DNA from: Pseudobacteroides sp.
Lineage (GTDB): Bacteria; Bacillota; Clostridia; Acetivibrionales; DSM-2933
DNA: 64,000 bases
Assembly (NCBI RefSeq): GCF_036567765.1
Contig: NZ_DATCTU010000104.1
Coordinates: forward strand, 104,800 to 168,799
Direction: 5' to 3'
In this document: positions 8,593-17,902 of the stretch, piece by piece
Numbering within the stretch: position 1 is the stretch's first letter
Layout of the letters: each line of letters starts with the position of its first letter
Program-made: the position numbers and the translations under genes
The notes under the pieces: generated by a model
Databases searched by the model: none
What the model saw: only the letters and a program-made list of their open reading frames with translations
Told to the model about the DNA's origin: nothing

Positions 8593-10260
8593 CTACCTTC
8601 CTGAAACCCCGACACGGTTTACCAGAGTATCATATATCTCACTTAAGGTTGAAATCATCTTAGCAGCTGCCGTATAGGCGTGCTGATATTTGACCATGTT
8701 AGCCATTTCTTCGTTCAAAGATACCCCTTGAACCGAAGTTCTTCTGTTCTCAATCTGTCCGATTATAACATCCTGCGTCTTTGATATCTGCATAGCCTGC
8801 TGGGTATCTATACCCAGGGTGGATATCATAGCCTTCATATAATCCTCAGGAGTACCTTCCATAAAAAGGTGACCGTTATGCCTCATATTTATAAGATTCA
8901 AAAGGTTTGAGCCATCCTCAGCAAGTCCTGAAGTGGTGGACGCTGCCACATTATACTCTCCGCTTTCTTCATGAATAAGATCTGCACTTATCGAAAAGTT
9001 TTTTGCAGTCATTTTGCTATATATATTACCTATATCATTTACTGTTGAAGCACTTCCTATAAATTCTGATGTGTAAACCTCGGACACGGCATTCTGTATC
9101 GGTGACCATCCTTTCACCGTAAAAAATCTTATACCTGTGGGGCTTAAAGACCCACCCGGTTTTTTCATCCCAAAGCCGTCTGCGTGGCCTGAAGTAGTCT
9201 TTGTATATACCGTATTATTTGAATCATCTGTATGAATTGTAATACCCTCGTTCATAGCAAGAGCAAACTTTCTGACAAATTCGTTAAGCTTCTTTACATA
9301 AAACGGCACGCCTTTATAGTTCGGAGATGCTCCGTTGCCCTGATCCACCCCTTCATTTCCATCCCTCATATCAAGGTATCCCTTAAGTTCACCGCCTCTT
9401 ACCTCCAGTGAATTGCCATCTTCCCATGAAACGTCATAAAGATTCTCTATGTCTTCATCAACATTGATCTTTTTATCCCTTTGTTCTACTTTAAGTGCAG
9501 ATAGATTATAATGATCTATGAAAGCTTTTCCATTTATAGTAACTAAAAAGTGCTTTTCATCCTGTCCGTTGGGAAGCTTTCCTACAGTTACCTCAGAGGC
9601 TTGAACATTTATAAGCTTGGATAGCTTATCCACCAGGTAGGTCCTCTGGTCCCTCAAATCATTTGCTTTATTGTTATCAAGCTCAGCTGCAAATATTTGT
9701 TTATTTAGCTGCTGAATCTGTTTTCCATAAGAATTGATTTCATCTACTTTTATTTTTATATCATAATTAAGATCCGACTGAAGCTTCTCCAAGTGAACTG
9801 CAACATTATTGAAATACTTGGTAAGGGTTATGCCCTCACCTATTAGAAGTTTTCTTGCGGCAGTACTGCTAGGATCCTTTGACAGCTCCTGAACAGCTGT
9901 AAAATAATCGTTTATTACTACATTGAAACCGCTGTTCGAGGGTTCATTAAAGGTTTTTTCTATATCCATCAGCTGTATAGCCTTAACTCCCCATTCTCCC
10001 AGAGTATCACTCTCACTCCAGAATTTGAAGTCCAGGTAATCATCATGTATCCTGTCTACAGATGCCCCATATGATCCTGTCCCTATCATTCCTGTCCCGT
10101 CATGTACCGACATTGCCGGTAATGCTTTTTGCACAGACATCTGCCTTGAATATCCCGGCGTATTTACATTATTTATATTATGATTTATAACATCCAGCCC
10201 TCTCTGAGCTGTGTATAATCCGTTAGAGGCTACATTAAGGCCAAAAAACGAAGATCTCAT
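8593..10260 (-). CDS. flgK: Flagellar hook-associated protein FlgK (HAP1), paralogue 1
   Basis: This 555-residue protein has the FlgK start (MRSSFFGLNVASNGLYTAQR) with NHNINNVNTPGYSRQ at about residues 26-40 and the C-terminal helix VSLNEEMANMVKYQHAYTAAAKMI. It forms the first hook-filament junction layer. The start is backed by CAGGAGGAAAGTGCT. The central D2/D3 region is of normal length. This is the standard copy; a longer paralogue lies just upstream in the operon. Confidence 0.93.
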   Translation of the reverse strand: MRSSFFGLNVASNGLYTAQRGLDVINHNINNVNTPGYSRQMSVQKALPAMSVHDGTGMIGTGSYGASVDRIHDDYLDFKFWSESDTLGEWGVKAIQLMDIEKTFNEPSNSGFNVVINDYFTAVQELSKDPSSTAARKLLIGEGITLTKYFNNVAVHLEKLQSDLNYDIKIKVDEINSYGKQIQQLNKQIFAAELDNNKANDLRDQRTYLVDKLSKLINVQASEVTVGKLPNGQDEKHFLVTINGKAFIDHYNLSALKVEQRDKKINVDEDIENLYDVSWEDGNSLEVRGGELKGYLDMRDGNEGVDQGNGASPNYKGVPFYVKKLNEFVRKFALAMNEGITIHTDDSNNTVYTKTTSGHADGFGMKKPGGSLSPTGIRFFTVKGWSPIQNAVSEVYTSEFIGSASTVNDIGNIYSKMTAKNFSISADLIHEESGEYNVAASTTSGLAEDGSNLLNLINMRHNGHLFMEGTPEDYMKAMISTLGIDTQQAMQISKTQDVIIGQIENRRTSVQGVSLNEEMANMVKYQHAYTAAAKMISTLSEIYDTLVNRVGVSGR

Positions 10261-10342
10261 AGCACTTTCCTCCTGTTGTCATAGGTAGGTTATTCCGTTC
10301 TTTAATACTTTTAATGAATTTTAACATTTATTATGAAGATCA

Positions 10343-12412
10343 TTACCTTCCCACAAGTCCTAACCTATTGACTATTGAATCAAACATTTCATCAAAAACG
10401 TTGAGCACTCTGGCTGCTGCGTTATATGCAAACTGATATTTCATCATGTTAGTCATTTCTTCATCCATCGAAACACTGGTAATAGATTGTCGTGCACTGT
10501 CTGCAGAATTCACTAAAGTAGTCTGTCCTATGGATGCAGTACGGGCCTCTGACCCTCCGTTACCGATATCTCCTATAATAGAGCGGTAGAAGTCATCCAT
10601 ATTCTGAATATTGGAGGTATTGCCAAGGATAGCCTTATGTCTTAAGCTATAAATGCTTGCCGCTACTGTATTGTCGCCCACAGAGCCATTTATTGATGTA
10701 ACAATATTTTTTAAATCCGATAGCTTTGGATTTATCATTATATTCCCCATTTGCATCGGGTAATACGGATTGATTGGAACAAAGAAATCTACTCCATTTA
10801 CCCCGTCCAATGTAAATCCGCTTCTATGAAGGCTGTTTACTTCCCTTGTCAATGTATTAACCAGGAGATTCATCTTGTTTTTCAGGTTGGATACTATATC
10901 ATTTGAATCGATTATATTTCCGTATATACTATTTCTTATTCCTTCTGAAACACTGTCTATAACAGTGGTATCGGAAGATGCATTATCTATAAATCTTCCC
11001 CCGCTTGCATCAGTGAATCCCTTTAAGGCCATCTTATTAGATATATCGGAAATAACTACGGTATTTATCCTGTCATTCTTAAGCTGGGTTCCCAATGTAT
11101 TCAGCCCGGTTGTATCTACCGAATTGTTTGAATAAACTATAAATTGTCTTGACACATTTCTCCAATCGGTAAGAGTATCTACCGCGTCTGCCGCAATTTG
11201 GGCATCTTGCAGTGCCGGAGCAGCCACACCGGTTGCAGTTGTATTGTTAAAGCTTATACCTGTACCAAGCAGGGTATATCCTATATGATCCTTAAACGCT
11301 TGCAGATCTGGTACATAGACCCCGTTTGCGTTAAGTGATACATTCTCAAATGTAGTGGGTGTTGTCATACCTGTACTGTCAAATGTAACATAACCTAGTC
11401 TGACCCCAATACCCCTATTGGTGTAATCCCTTACGATAGAATCGATTTTGTCATACAGCTCGTCTCTTCTTGCCGGGCTGTCATCTGTATTAAATGCAAA
11501 TACCAGGTCAATTTTGTCATTGGGAGCTCCGTTTTCAAAGCTGCCTATTGTTCCTGCTACTTCCCCTCTTGATTCCATAAGACCTTTTATTACACCATTT
11601 TTTATGGGAACAATGGTACCTGTCTTTTCCAATGCCACTGCAGAAAACATACTTCCAGGCTCATTTTCTACGATTTTCAATCTTTCACTTACTCCGCGGT
11701 TTACAAGAAAATATCCCCCGATTGTTATATCTATCTGACCATCCTGTGTTTCATTAATGACACAGTCCGCAAGTTTGGATACCCTATCTAACAGCAGGTT
11801 TCTCTGATCTCTCAAATCATTTGCACTGTCTCCTGCAGTCTCAATAGACAATATCTTTACGTTAAGATCAGCAATATTTTTTGTTATACCGTTAATCTCT
11901 GCAACTTTTATCCTAATTTCAGAATCCAAATCAGACTGCAGCTTGTCAAACTGATTTCCCAAGTGATTCATGTAATGGACCAAAGATTCTCCTCTTTGAC
12001 GTACCAGTGCTCTTGTGGTAAGGCTCTCAGGATTTTTTGAAAGCTCATGCCAGGAGTCCCAGTACTGGTTCATTACAGTCTGAAGCCCATCATTCATTGG
12101 TTCACCCATTATGGCCTGTATATCGGTAAATGTTTTCTCCCTTGTTTCCCAGTACCCAAGGCTCTCACTTTCAATTCTGTAGACATTGTCCAAAAATGAA
12201 TGCCTGATTTGCCTGATTTTTTGGACATCCGCACCCAAACCAAGCTCATAACCGCTTTCCTTCTGATAATGAGAATCCTTTAATACCAACTGCTGTCTTA
12301 CATACCCGGGTGTATTTACATTGGATATATTATGTCCCGTAACGGACAATCCTCTATCATTTACATAGAGTCCTGATCTGGCTATCTCAATACTGGCAAA
12401 ACTTACGCCCAT
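10343..12412 (-). CDS. FlgK paralogue 2 with an inserted von Willebrand A-like domain
   Basis: The ends are FlgK: MGVSFASIEIARSGLYVNDR, NISNVNTPGYVRQ, and the C-terminal SVSMDEEMTNMMKYQFAYNA. At 689 residues it is about 130 longer than paralogue 1. The extra segment, residues about 298-498 (nt 10918-11521), reads as a vWA fold. It has a hydrophobic strand leading to FAFNTDDS (degenerate MIDAS, N-x-D-x-S instead of D-x-S-x-S), the helix YDKIDSIVRDY, strand RLGYVTFDS, a DAVDTLTDWRNVSRQFIVYS segment, and a late NTVVISDIS plus ASGGRFID pair. The insertion lies between the GVIKGLMESR strand and the NLKNKMNLLVNTLTREVNSL helix, where paralogue 1 runs straight on. An adhesive or ligand-binding role at the filament base is inference. 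Confidence 0.88.
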   Translation of the reverse strand: MGVSFASIEIARSGLYVNDRGLSVTGHNISNVNTPGYVRQQLVLKDSHYQKESGYELGLGADVQKIRQIRHSFLDNVYRIESESLGYWETREKTFTDIQAIMGEPMNDGLQTVMNQYWDSWHELSKNPESLTTRALVRQRGESLVHYMNHLGNQFDKLQSDLDSEIRIKVAEINGITKNIADLNVKILSIETAGDSANDLRDQRNLLLDRVSKLADCVINETQDGQIDITIGGYFLVNRGVSERLKIVENEPGSMFSAVALEKTGTIVPIKNGVIKGLMESRGEVAGTIGSFENGAPNDKIDLVFAFNTDDSPARRDELYDKIDSIVRDYTNRGIGVRLGYVTFDSTGMTTPTTFENVSLNANGVYVPDLQAFKDHIGYTLLGTGISFNNTTATGVAAPALQDAQIAADAVDTLTDWRNVSRQFIVYSNNSVDTTGLNTLGTQLKNDRINTVVISDISNKMALKGFTDASGGRFIDNASSDTTVIDSVSEGIRNSIYGNIIDSNDIVSNLKNKMNLLVNTLTREVNSLHRSGFTLDGVNGVDFFVPINPYYPMQMGNIMINPKLSDLKNIVTSINGSVGDNTVAASIYSLRHKAILGNTSNIQNMDDFYRSIIGDIGNGGSEARTASIGQTTLVNSADSARQSITSVSMDEEMTNMMKYQFAYNAAARVLNVFDEMFDSIVNRLGLVGR

Positions 12413-12476
12413 TTTTTACACCCCTTGTTATATGAAAAGTGTTTATGATATTGGATTATTCACCTTTCGTTTATTC

Positions 12477-12974
12477 CTAAATTTTAAAGTCAAATCTGCT
12501 TTCCGATTTAACACTTGACTTTTCCCCATCAATACCGTAATTGTTGTCCTGGCTTCCTGCATCTGCAAAAAGATTCAATGAAAAATTAATATAGTCCAGT
12601 GAATTTCTAATAAGTTTGGAGTTTAGATCATTAAGCTCCTTAAGCCCACAAATAAGCTTGTTTAGTCCTTCCTGACGTTCTAAAAGCTTGTCCTTTAAAG
12701 GCCCATCCGTCATTTCAATAAGTTTAGTCAGATTTATTTCATCAGTCTTCATCTTTAAAGCTTTTGACATCTTATAAATAATAATCTCCCTTTGGTTCTC
12801 TATCTGGGTAATTTTAATAATAAGTTTTTGCTCTGCCTGAACTATTTTTTCCAGCTCACTTACCTTTCCATCAACTATGACTGCTGTTTTTTCTGTGGAA
12901 GTGCTAAAAATTTCTTTGTATATGTCAAGTTCCTGATCTAGAGTAACAATTAATTCATTAAATATTGAATCCAA
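12477..12974 (-). CDS. flgN: FlgN-like flagellar export chaperone
   Basis: A mostly helical coiled-coil protein of about 165 residues lies between flgM and flgK, the usual place of FlgN, the chaperone for FlgK and FlgL. The likely start is TTG at 12974 (MDSIFNELIVTLDQELDIYK), preceded by GGGGGTTGAT at proper spacing; the longer frame to 13043 has no ribosome binding site. The segments EKTAVIVDGKVSELEKIVQA and KLIIKITQIENQRE fit FlgN. Similarity is mainly by pattern and context. Confidence 0.8.
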   Translation of the reverse strand: MDSIFNELIVTLDQELDIYKEIFSTSTEKTAVIVDGKVSELEKIVQAEQKLIIKITQIENQREIIIYKMSKALKMKTDEINLTKLIEMTDGPLKDKLLERQEGLNKLICGLKELNDLNSKLIRNSLDYINFSLNLFADAGSQDNNYGIDGEKSSVKSESRFDFKI

Positions 12975-13074
12975 AAAAATCAACCCCCAAATATAAGAAA
13001 TTCTCTCCTTATAGCATATTTGCGGGATATGAATATCCCGCAAAACTTATACAAACATTTATTTTTGCCCTCTA

Positions 13075-13368
13075 CTACTGCTGGCTATTTTTATTATTTA
13101 TTGAATCAATTAACTTATCTGCCAAATCACCACTGCTTATATTGTATTCTCCTTTGTCGTACTTCTCCTGTATGCTTTTAACCTTGTCCTGCCTGATATC
13201 CGGAATGTCCTTTAATGCTTTCAACGCTGTCTGGAAGTCCTTAGCCTGGTTGGATATTGATAAGATATCCTTTTTTGCTGATGTTGCTTCTGTTTTGTCA
13301 ACCTTACCTACATTTTTGGTCTTGTTGTAGATCCCGGAGACTTTTGAAACATCTCCATTAATTCTCAT
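13075..13368 (-). CDS. flgM: Negative regulator of flagellin synthesis FlgM (anti-sigma-28)
   Basis: FlgM binds and inhibits sigma-D until the hook is complete. The protein has MRINGDVSKVSGIYNKTK, a KKDILSISNQAKDFQTALKA segment and the C-terminal DKVKSIQEKYDKGEYNISSG sequence typical of FlgM. ATG at 13368 follows AGGTGG by 5 bases; the upstream GTG overlaps the Shine-Dalgarno and is rejected. It is first in the late flagellar operon. Confidence 0.92.
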   Translation of the reverse strand: MRINGDVSKVSGIYNKTKNVGKVDKTEATSAKKDILSISNQAKDFQTALKALKDIPDIRQDKVKSIQEKYDKGEYNISSGDLADKLIDSINNKNSQQ

Positions 13369-13769
13369 AAATACCACCTACCTTCAAAAATTTTAAATAT
13401 GGTTTTACTTATATTTATATAAAATATATAAATTCAAAAGTTTAATTTACTTTTAAATAGTTATCTTTTGTTTAAATTTGGGAATTTTATAGAATATTGG
13501 CAATCCCCTATATATAATATTAACACATATTCATATCAATATCATCTTTAAAATTTTATAAAAATCTTTCTCTTATTATTTATATCGGCATTCCTGAAAT
13601 TTAGTTTATAGTTTTGTATTATTTCTTTAATCCGCCTCCTTGAAACAATTGTAAATCTGCCCTATGACGTTTCAAAGCCATGTGTTTGAAACGCCATTTA
13701 TCCCTCAATAAGTTTATCGGAGTCAGGTTAATTCTTCTTTACACTTTTTTGCAATAAAAATCAAATTTG
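13369..13769. other. Leader and promoter region of the flgM operon
   Basis: No gene is seen. It contains the sigma-D promoter (13582-13608), giving an AT-rich untranslated leader of about 200 nt. Upstream of it lies an inverted repeat, CGTTTCAAA / TTTGAAACG (13668-13676, 13685-13693), with no T-tract behind it on the minus strand. The repeat may be the 3' end of the yvyF transcript or an operator. Confidence 0.6.
13582..13608 (-). promoter_or_regulatory. Consensus sigma-D promoter of the flgM operon
   Basis: On the minus strand TAAA (13605-13608), exactly 15 bases, then GCCGATAT (13582-13589). This matches the sigma-28/sigma-D consensus at every position. It drives flgM-flgN-flgK-flgK2-flgL-DUF6470-fliW-csrA, so FlgM would feed back on its own sigma factor. 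Confidence 0.85.
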
Positions 13770-14195
13770 TTATTTATTTTTTTCATTTTTATTTAAAAAT
13801 CTCATCTCAAATCCCTTTTTCCCACTTGTGTCAGAAGAAACTGATTCACTAATCTCATCAGCCGTTTTTTTCAAATCCTTTGTAAGCCCTCCAGCACAGA
13901 TATCGCAGAATCTTCCACTCCTAATGGATTTGCCGCAGGACTCACAGGATAATATCATATTGGCTTCCCCGCCCGAAATCTCTAGTCGTCCTTCCCTTAA
14001 ATACCTGGTGATTTTCTGCACACTTATTTCCAGATCTTCTGAAACCTTGGCCATTGAAGTTCCCGGGTATTTATAAAGATATTCCTTTACCCTCTTAAAA
14101 TCGTCCTCGTCAGCCTTAATACAATCGGGGCAAATCGGTTTTCCAGCGTAATTATAGATTTGCCCGCATCTTTTACAATTTCTAATGTCCGGCAT
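13770..14195 (-). CDS. yvyF: Flagellar operon protein YvyF (TIGR03826-type)
   Basis: This 141-residue protein has two zinc-binding Cys clusters: CKRCGQIYNYAGKPICPDC near the N-terminus and CESCGKSIRSGRFCDIC at about residues 88-104. Between them lies a helix-turn-helix-like segment (VKEYLYKYPGTSMAKVSEDL). B. subtilis YvyF occupies the same place between comF and flgM. A regulatory role is suspected but not established. The start is supported by GGAGGATTAAT. A basic, disordered tail ends the protein. Confidence 0.85.
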   Translation of the reverse strand: MPDIRNCKRCGQIYNYAGKPICPDCIKADEDDFKRVKEYLYKYPGTSMAKVSEDLEISVQKITRYLREGRLEISGGEANMILSCESCGKSIRSGRFCDICAGGLTKDLKKTADEISESVSSDTSGKKGFEMRFLNKNEKNK

Positions 14196-14212
14196 ATTAA
14201 TCCTCCATTCGT

Positions 14213-14878
14213 TTATATAAACTTTTTGCCTGAAGCAATGGCAACAGCAGTAACTTCTATTGCACCTGATTCTTTAAGAACTCTGCTGCATTCCGATAAA
14301 GTACTTCCGGTAGTCAATATATCGTCAACCAAAAACACTTTCCTTCCTTTAACCTTTTCCGGATAAACAACCCTAAAGGCCCCCTCTACGTTTCTAGCCC
14401 TTAAACTCTTATTCATCAGACTTTGGACTCCAGTACTTTTTATCTTTTTTAAAACATAAGACTTTTCACTAATCCTTAATACCTTGCTGATATATCTGGA
14501 AATCAAATATGATTGGTTATATCCTCTTTCAATTTGCCTGTCTTTATTTAGTGGAATACTCATTATTATGTCTTCATTTTTGACCTTGATAACTTTTATT
14601 ATCTTTAGTGCCAAAAGCCTTCCAAAAGTCCTGTAATATACAGATTTGTTCCTGAATTTATAACGCCTTAGTGCATCCTTCATTATACCATTGTATTCAC
14701 AAAGACATATGCAGTTATCAAATGAATACATGGGTCCTAATTCAAAGACCCTGTCCTCAAGAAAGAGTATATTTCCGTAGCAATCATCACATATGGAAAT
14801 TTCTTTGCTAAACTCTAGCAGTTCCCCGCAAAATATGCATTTCATCGGAAATATCAAATTAATAAGTTGTTTCACCAT
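14213..14878 (-). CDS. comF: ComF family protein (phosphoribosyltransferase-like)
   Basis: This 221-residue protein has an N-terminal four-Cys zinc finger (CIFCGEL ... CDDC) and a C-terminal phosphoribosyltransferase PRPP loop, KVFLVDDILTTGSTLSECSR. ComF/GntX proteins are linked to DNA uptake and recombination; ComFC in competent bacteria helps handle incoming DNA. comF followed by yvyF and flgM is a conserved Firmicutes order. No ComFA helicase gene precedes it. Confidence 0.9.
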   Translation of the reverse strand: MVKQLINLIFPMKCIFCGELLEFSKEISICDDCYGNILFLEDRVFELGPMYSFDNCICLCEYNGIMKDALRRYKFRNKSVYYRTFGRLLALKIIKVIKVKNEDIIMSIPLNKDRQIERGYNQSYLISRYISKVLRISEKSYVLKKIKSTGVQSLMNKSLRARNVEGAFRVVYPEKVKGRKVFLVDDILTTGSTLSECSRVLKESGAIEVTAVAIASGKKFI

Positions 14879-15050
14879 ATAATGCCTTTCAATAATTGAT
14901 AGGTTTATAATATATATCGGTATTTACTTATTTTTTAGATAACCATAGTTTTAAAATTTTTTTGTTTTTTAGAATTGAAAAGAATATTGGAAGTTAAATT
15001 TAATAGAAGGAATGTATATTTTTAGTCATGAAAAAAAGCAATGACCAGGC

Positions 15051-17279
15051 TTAGAAGCATATTCCTGCAAACCCACTAATTAGCCTTTCCGAAAGGCTTG
15101 AATATCTCTGCATCTCTTTTAGATTATTTATCATAAGCCTGAGGACATTTTCATAACCCACAAGTATAACCATATCCTTAGCCCTAGTAATAGCTGTATA
15201 AAGAAGATTCCTAGTAAGAAGTATCTCAGGTCCGCTGTATAAAGGAATAATTACCGCCGGAAATTCACTTCCCTGGCTTTTATGAATAGTAATAGCGTAA
15301 GCAAGCTCTAACTCATCTAAAATACTGAAGTCATACTCAACAATTTTGTCATCATCAAACAAGACCTTCACAAAATGCTCATCATTATCAATTTCGATAA
15401 TAATGCCTGTATCTCCATTAAATACTCCTTGACCCTCACTGGTAAAAAGCCCAGACTTTTCCCATCTGATAGTATAATTATTTCTTATTTGCATAACCCT
15501 GTCACCTTCACGGAATACAAAATCCCTGTATGCTTTCTCCCTCTTTGTCCGCTCCTCAGGATTCAGGTATTTTTGCAGCACTTTGTTCATGTTCAACACA
15601 CCAGTAGGCCCTTTCTTTGTAGGTGTAAGGACCTGTATTTGCTTCATGGGATCGTAGTCGTATTTTGCAGGAAGCCTTTTATAGCATAGTTCTGCAATGG
15701 TGGAAACAATTTGATCTCCACTATTTCGCGGCATAAAAAAGAAATCCTTGCCCTTTACATTTAAGTGCGGCAAATCCCCCTTATTTATCCTGTGTGCATT
15801 AACCACTATCATACTTTCTTCAGCTTGTCTGAAAATTTCAGTCAATCTTACTATTCCAATCATATTGCTGGATATAATGTCCTTTAGCACACAACCCGGT
15901 CCCACCGAAGGCAGCTGGTCAACATCTCCAACCAGTATGAGCCTCGTTCCAGGTTCAATAGCTTTTAAAAGACTGTTCATAAGTATTATATCAACCATTG
16001 ACATCTCATCCACTATTATGGCATCTGCCTCAATTGGGTTTGAGTCAGACTTGGTAAAAACCATTTCATCATTATCGGAGCTGTATCCGATTTCCAGCAG
16101 CCTATGAATAGTCTTAGCTTCAAAACCTGTAGTTTCAGTCATCCTCTTTGCAGCTCTGCCCGTGGGAGCAGTAAGTGCGACATTAAAGCCGTCCCTTTGC
16201 ATGAGCTTTATTATGCTTTTTATTATGGTGGTTTTCCCAGTTCCCGGTCCTCCAGTAATTACAATTACTCCATGGGCCAAGGCCTCTTTTACTGCCACAA
16301 GCTGGTTTTCGGCAAATACAATTCCTTCTTCCTCCTGAATGTCATTTATCCTTTTTTCCAACTCTATAGCATCATTTTTAAATTCAACGGTGGAAAGCCC
16401 TATCAATCTTTTGCACACAGACAGTTCAGCATTATAGAATGTACTTAGATATACCCTATTACCCTCCGCACTTTTATCCATATAAATGGCTTTATCCAAA
16501 AGAAGCTTTATGCAGGCATCCCTTATCTGATCAATTTCAACTTCCAAAAGCTGTGATGTAAGCTCAAGAAGTTTTTCTTCCGGAAGATAAGTATGTCCAT
16601 TCACGGCAGATTGAGTCAAGACATGTTTAATTCCGCTGCATACCCTGTATATGGACATTGGATCAATACCAAGACTCATTGCCAGCCTATCTGCAATTTT
16701 AAATGTTATTCCGAAAATTTGCTCCGAGAGCTTATATGGGTTTTCTTTTATTTCGTCAATAGCCCTATCCCCAAAAATCTTATATATTTTCATAGAATGG
16801 ACAGGGCTTATACCATACTCCTGAAAAAAGAGCATGACATTTCTAAGCCCCTGCTGCTCATTGAAGTCTTGTCCTATCTTAATAGCCTTTTCTAGGCTGA
16901 TGCCTCTAATCAGCGATAATTGCTGAGGCTTGAAACCTATTATATTTAATGTATCATCTCCGAATTTCTTAACTATTTTAGCCGCCGTAGCAGGCCCTAT
17001 TCCCTTTAGCACCCCCGATGCAAGATATTTTTCAATAGCATCAGCTGTCTTTGGCAGAAGCTTTTCATAACACTCCACCTTTAGCTGTTCACCGTAATCG
17101 GGATGTTCAACCCACTTACCTATAATTTTTATGGACTCTCCGATACTGATAAAAGGCATAAATCCTACGGCAGTTATTATTTCTTTATCATCCTTTACAT
17201 CGCAAACAGTATAGCCATTTGCTTCATTTGTATATATAATATCTTCAACGATTCCTTCTATAGTAACTAATGCATTCAC
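15051..17279 (-). CDS. recD2: RecD2 family ATP-dependent DNA helicase
   Basis: This 5'-3' SF1B helicase acts outside RecBCD in DNA repair. It has an N-terminal OB/HhH region (GIVEDIIYTNEANGYTVCDV, then YLASGVLKGIGPATAAKIVK) and a Walker A, ITGGPGTGKTTIIKS, near residue 345. It also has the Walker B IVDEMSMVD, motif III GDVDQLPSVGPG and a C-terminal UvrD-like AYAITIHKSQGSEF, then LLYTAITRA. Length is normal for RecD2 (720-750). GTG at 17279 has GAGGAG 9 bases upstream and is preferred over ATG 17300, which lacks a Shine-Dalgarno. Confidence 0.93.
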   Translation of the reverse strand: MNALVTIEGIVEDIIYTNEANGYTVCDVKDDKEIITAVGFMPFISIGESIKIIGKWVEHPDYGEQLKVECYEKLLPKTADAIEKYLASGVLKGIGPATAAKIVKKFGDDTLNIIGFKPQQLSLIRGISLEKAIKIGQDFNEQQGLRNVMLFFQEYGISPVHSMKIYKIFGDRAIDEIKENPYKLSEQIFGITFKIADRLAMSLGIDPMSIYRVCSGIKHVLTQSAVNGHTYLPEEKLLELTSQLLEVEIDQIRDACIKLLLDKAIYMDKSAEGNRVYLSTFYNAELSVCKRLIGLSTVEFKNDAIELEKRINDIQEEEGIVFAENQLVAVKEALAHGVIVITGGPGTGKTTIIKSIIKLMQRDGFNVALTAPTGRAAKRMTETTGFEAKTIHRLLEIGYSSDNDEMVFTKSDSNPIEADAIIVDEMSMVDIILMNSLLKAIEPGTRLILVGDVDQLPSVGPGCVLKDIISSNMIGIVRLTEIFRQAEESMIVVNAHRINKGDLPHLNVKGKDFFFMPRNSGDQIVSTIAELCYKRLPAKYDYDPMKQIQVLTPTKKGPTGVLNMNKVLQKYLNPEERTKREKAYRDFVFREGDRVMQIRNNYTIRWEKSGLFTSEGQGVFNGDTGIIIEIDNDEHFVKVLFDDDKIVEYDFSILDELELAYAITIHKSQGSEFPAVIIPLYSGPEILLTRNLLYTAITRAKDMVILVGYENVLRLMINNLKEMQRYSSLSERLISGFAGICF

Positions 17280-17397
17280 CTTTACATGCTCCTCATGCAT
17301 TCTTATTTGTTTGTATTATTTATTGTTCTAAACACACTTACTATAATACCAGATAGAATGCCACCAATCAAATTATATAAAGTAAACGGACATAAGT

Positions 17398-17445
17398 AAA
17401 AGGCTAGATCTTACAAGGTATATCCTTATAAAATCGAGCCTTTTT
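17398..17445 (-). terminator. Terminator between the small membrane gene and recD2
   Basis: AAAAGGCTAGAT pairs with ATCGAGCCTTTT with one mismatch; the minus-strand tail is TTTTACTTATG. It lies 13 bp past the stop of the 17458-17814 gene and could work in both directions. Confidence 0.75.
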
Positions 17446-17457
17446 GTCTAATTTACC

Positions 17458-17814
17458 TTAATTTGCTTTAATTTCTTCAAATATCAATTCCTTCTCATCC
17501 CTATTAAAAACTTCAATCATATCATGATTATTTTTTAACTTTTTTAATATTTTTAAGGTTTCATCCTCGGAGCCCATGTCCACTATATAGAGTTTGCCGT
17601 TGGAAACAATATCCCTTGCCGTTTCTCCCGATAGTATTGTCTTTACAATACCTTCCACATTATCCTGCTGGTTTTTTATCAATATTACCAGTTTCACGTC
17701 GATATTTGAGGATTTTTTCCTTTTTGGAAACGACTCAATGATACTAATAATAAGTGATAACATACCATAAACCGCAAAAAGATACACAAGTAATTCAGGT
17801 ATCAGCTCAAACAA
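17458..17814 (-). CDS. Small membrane protein with a glycosyltransferase-2-like half domain
   Basis: About 118 residues. An N-terminal membrane segment (PELLVYLFAVYGMLSLIISI) is followed by a basic stretch and a soluble part. The soluble part resembles the first half of a GT-A glycosyltransferase fold: LVILIKNQQDNVEGIVKTIL, then LYIVDMGSEDETLKILKKL, where DMGSEDET stands where GT2 enzymes have DDGSxDxT. It ends before any catalytic region, so activity is unlikely. TTG at 17814, 8 bases after AAGGAGG, is the preferred start; the GTG at 17823 overlaps the Shine-Dalgarno. The function is unknown. Confidence 0.65.
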   Translation of the reverse strand: MFELIPELLVYLFAVYGMLSLIISIIESFPKRKKSSNIDVKLVILIKNQQDNVEGIVKTILSGETARDIVSNGKLYIVDMGSEDETLKILKKLKNNHDMIEVFNRDEKELIFEEIKAN

Positions 17815-17902
17815 TTTAAACACCTCCTTAAATCAAGTTATTAAGGAAATGCATAATTGGTTACAGTAAATGTGTTGTATATAAACAGCAATTATACACT
17901 GA

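Noticed and set aside
13620..13740. Possible cyclic-di-GMP (GEMM) riboswitch near flgM
   Set aside because: A CAAAGCCA string next to an inverted repeat looked suggestive, but the rest of the GEMM core and spacing do not match on either strand.
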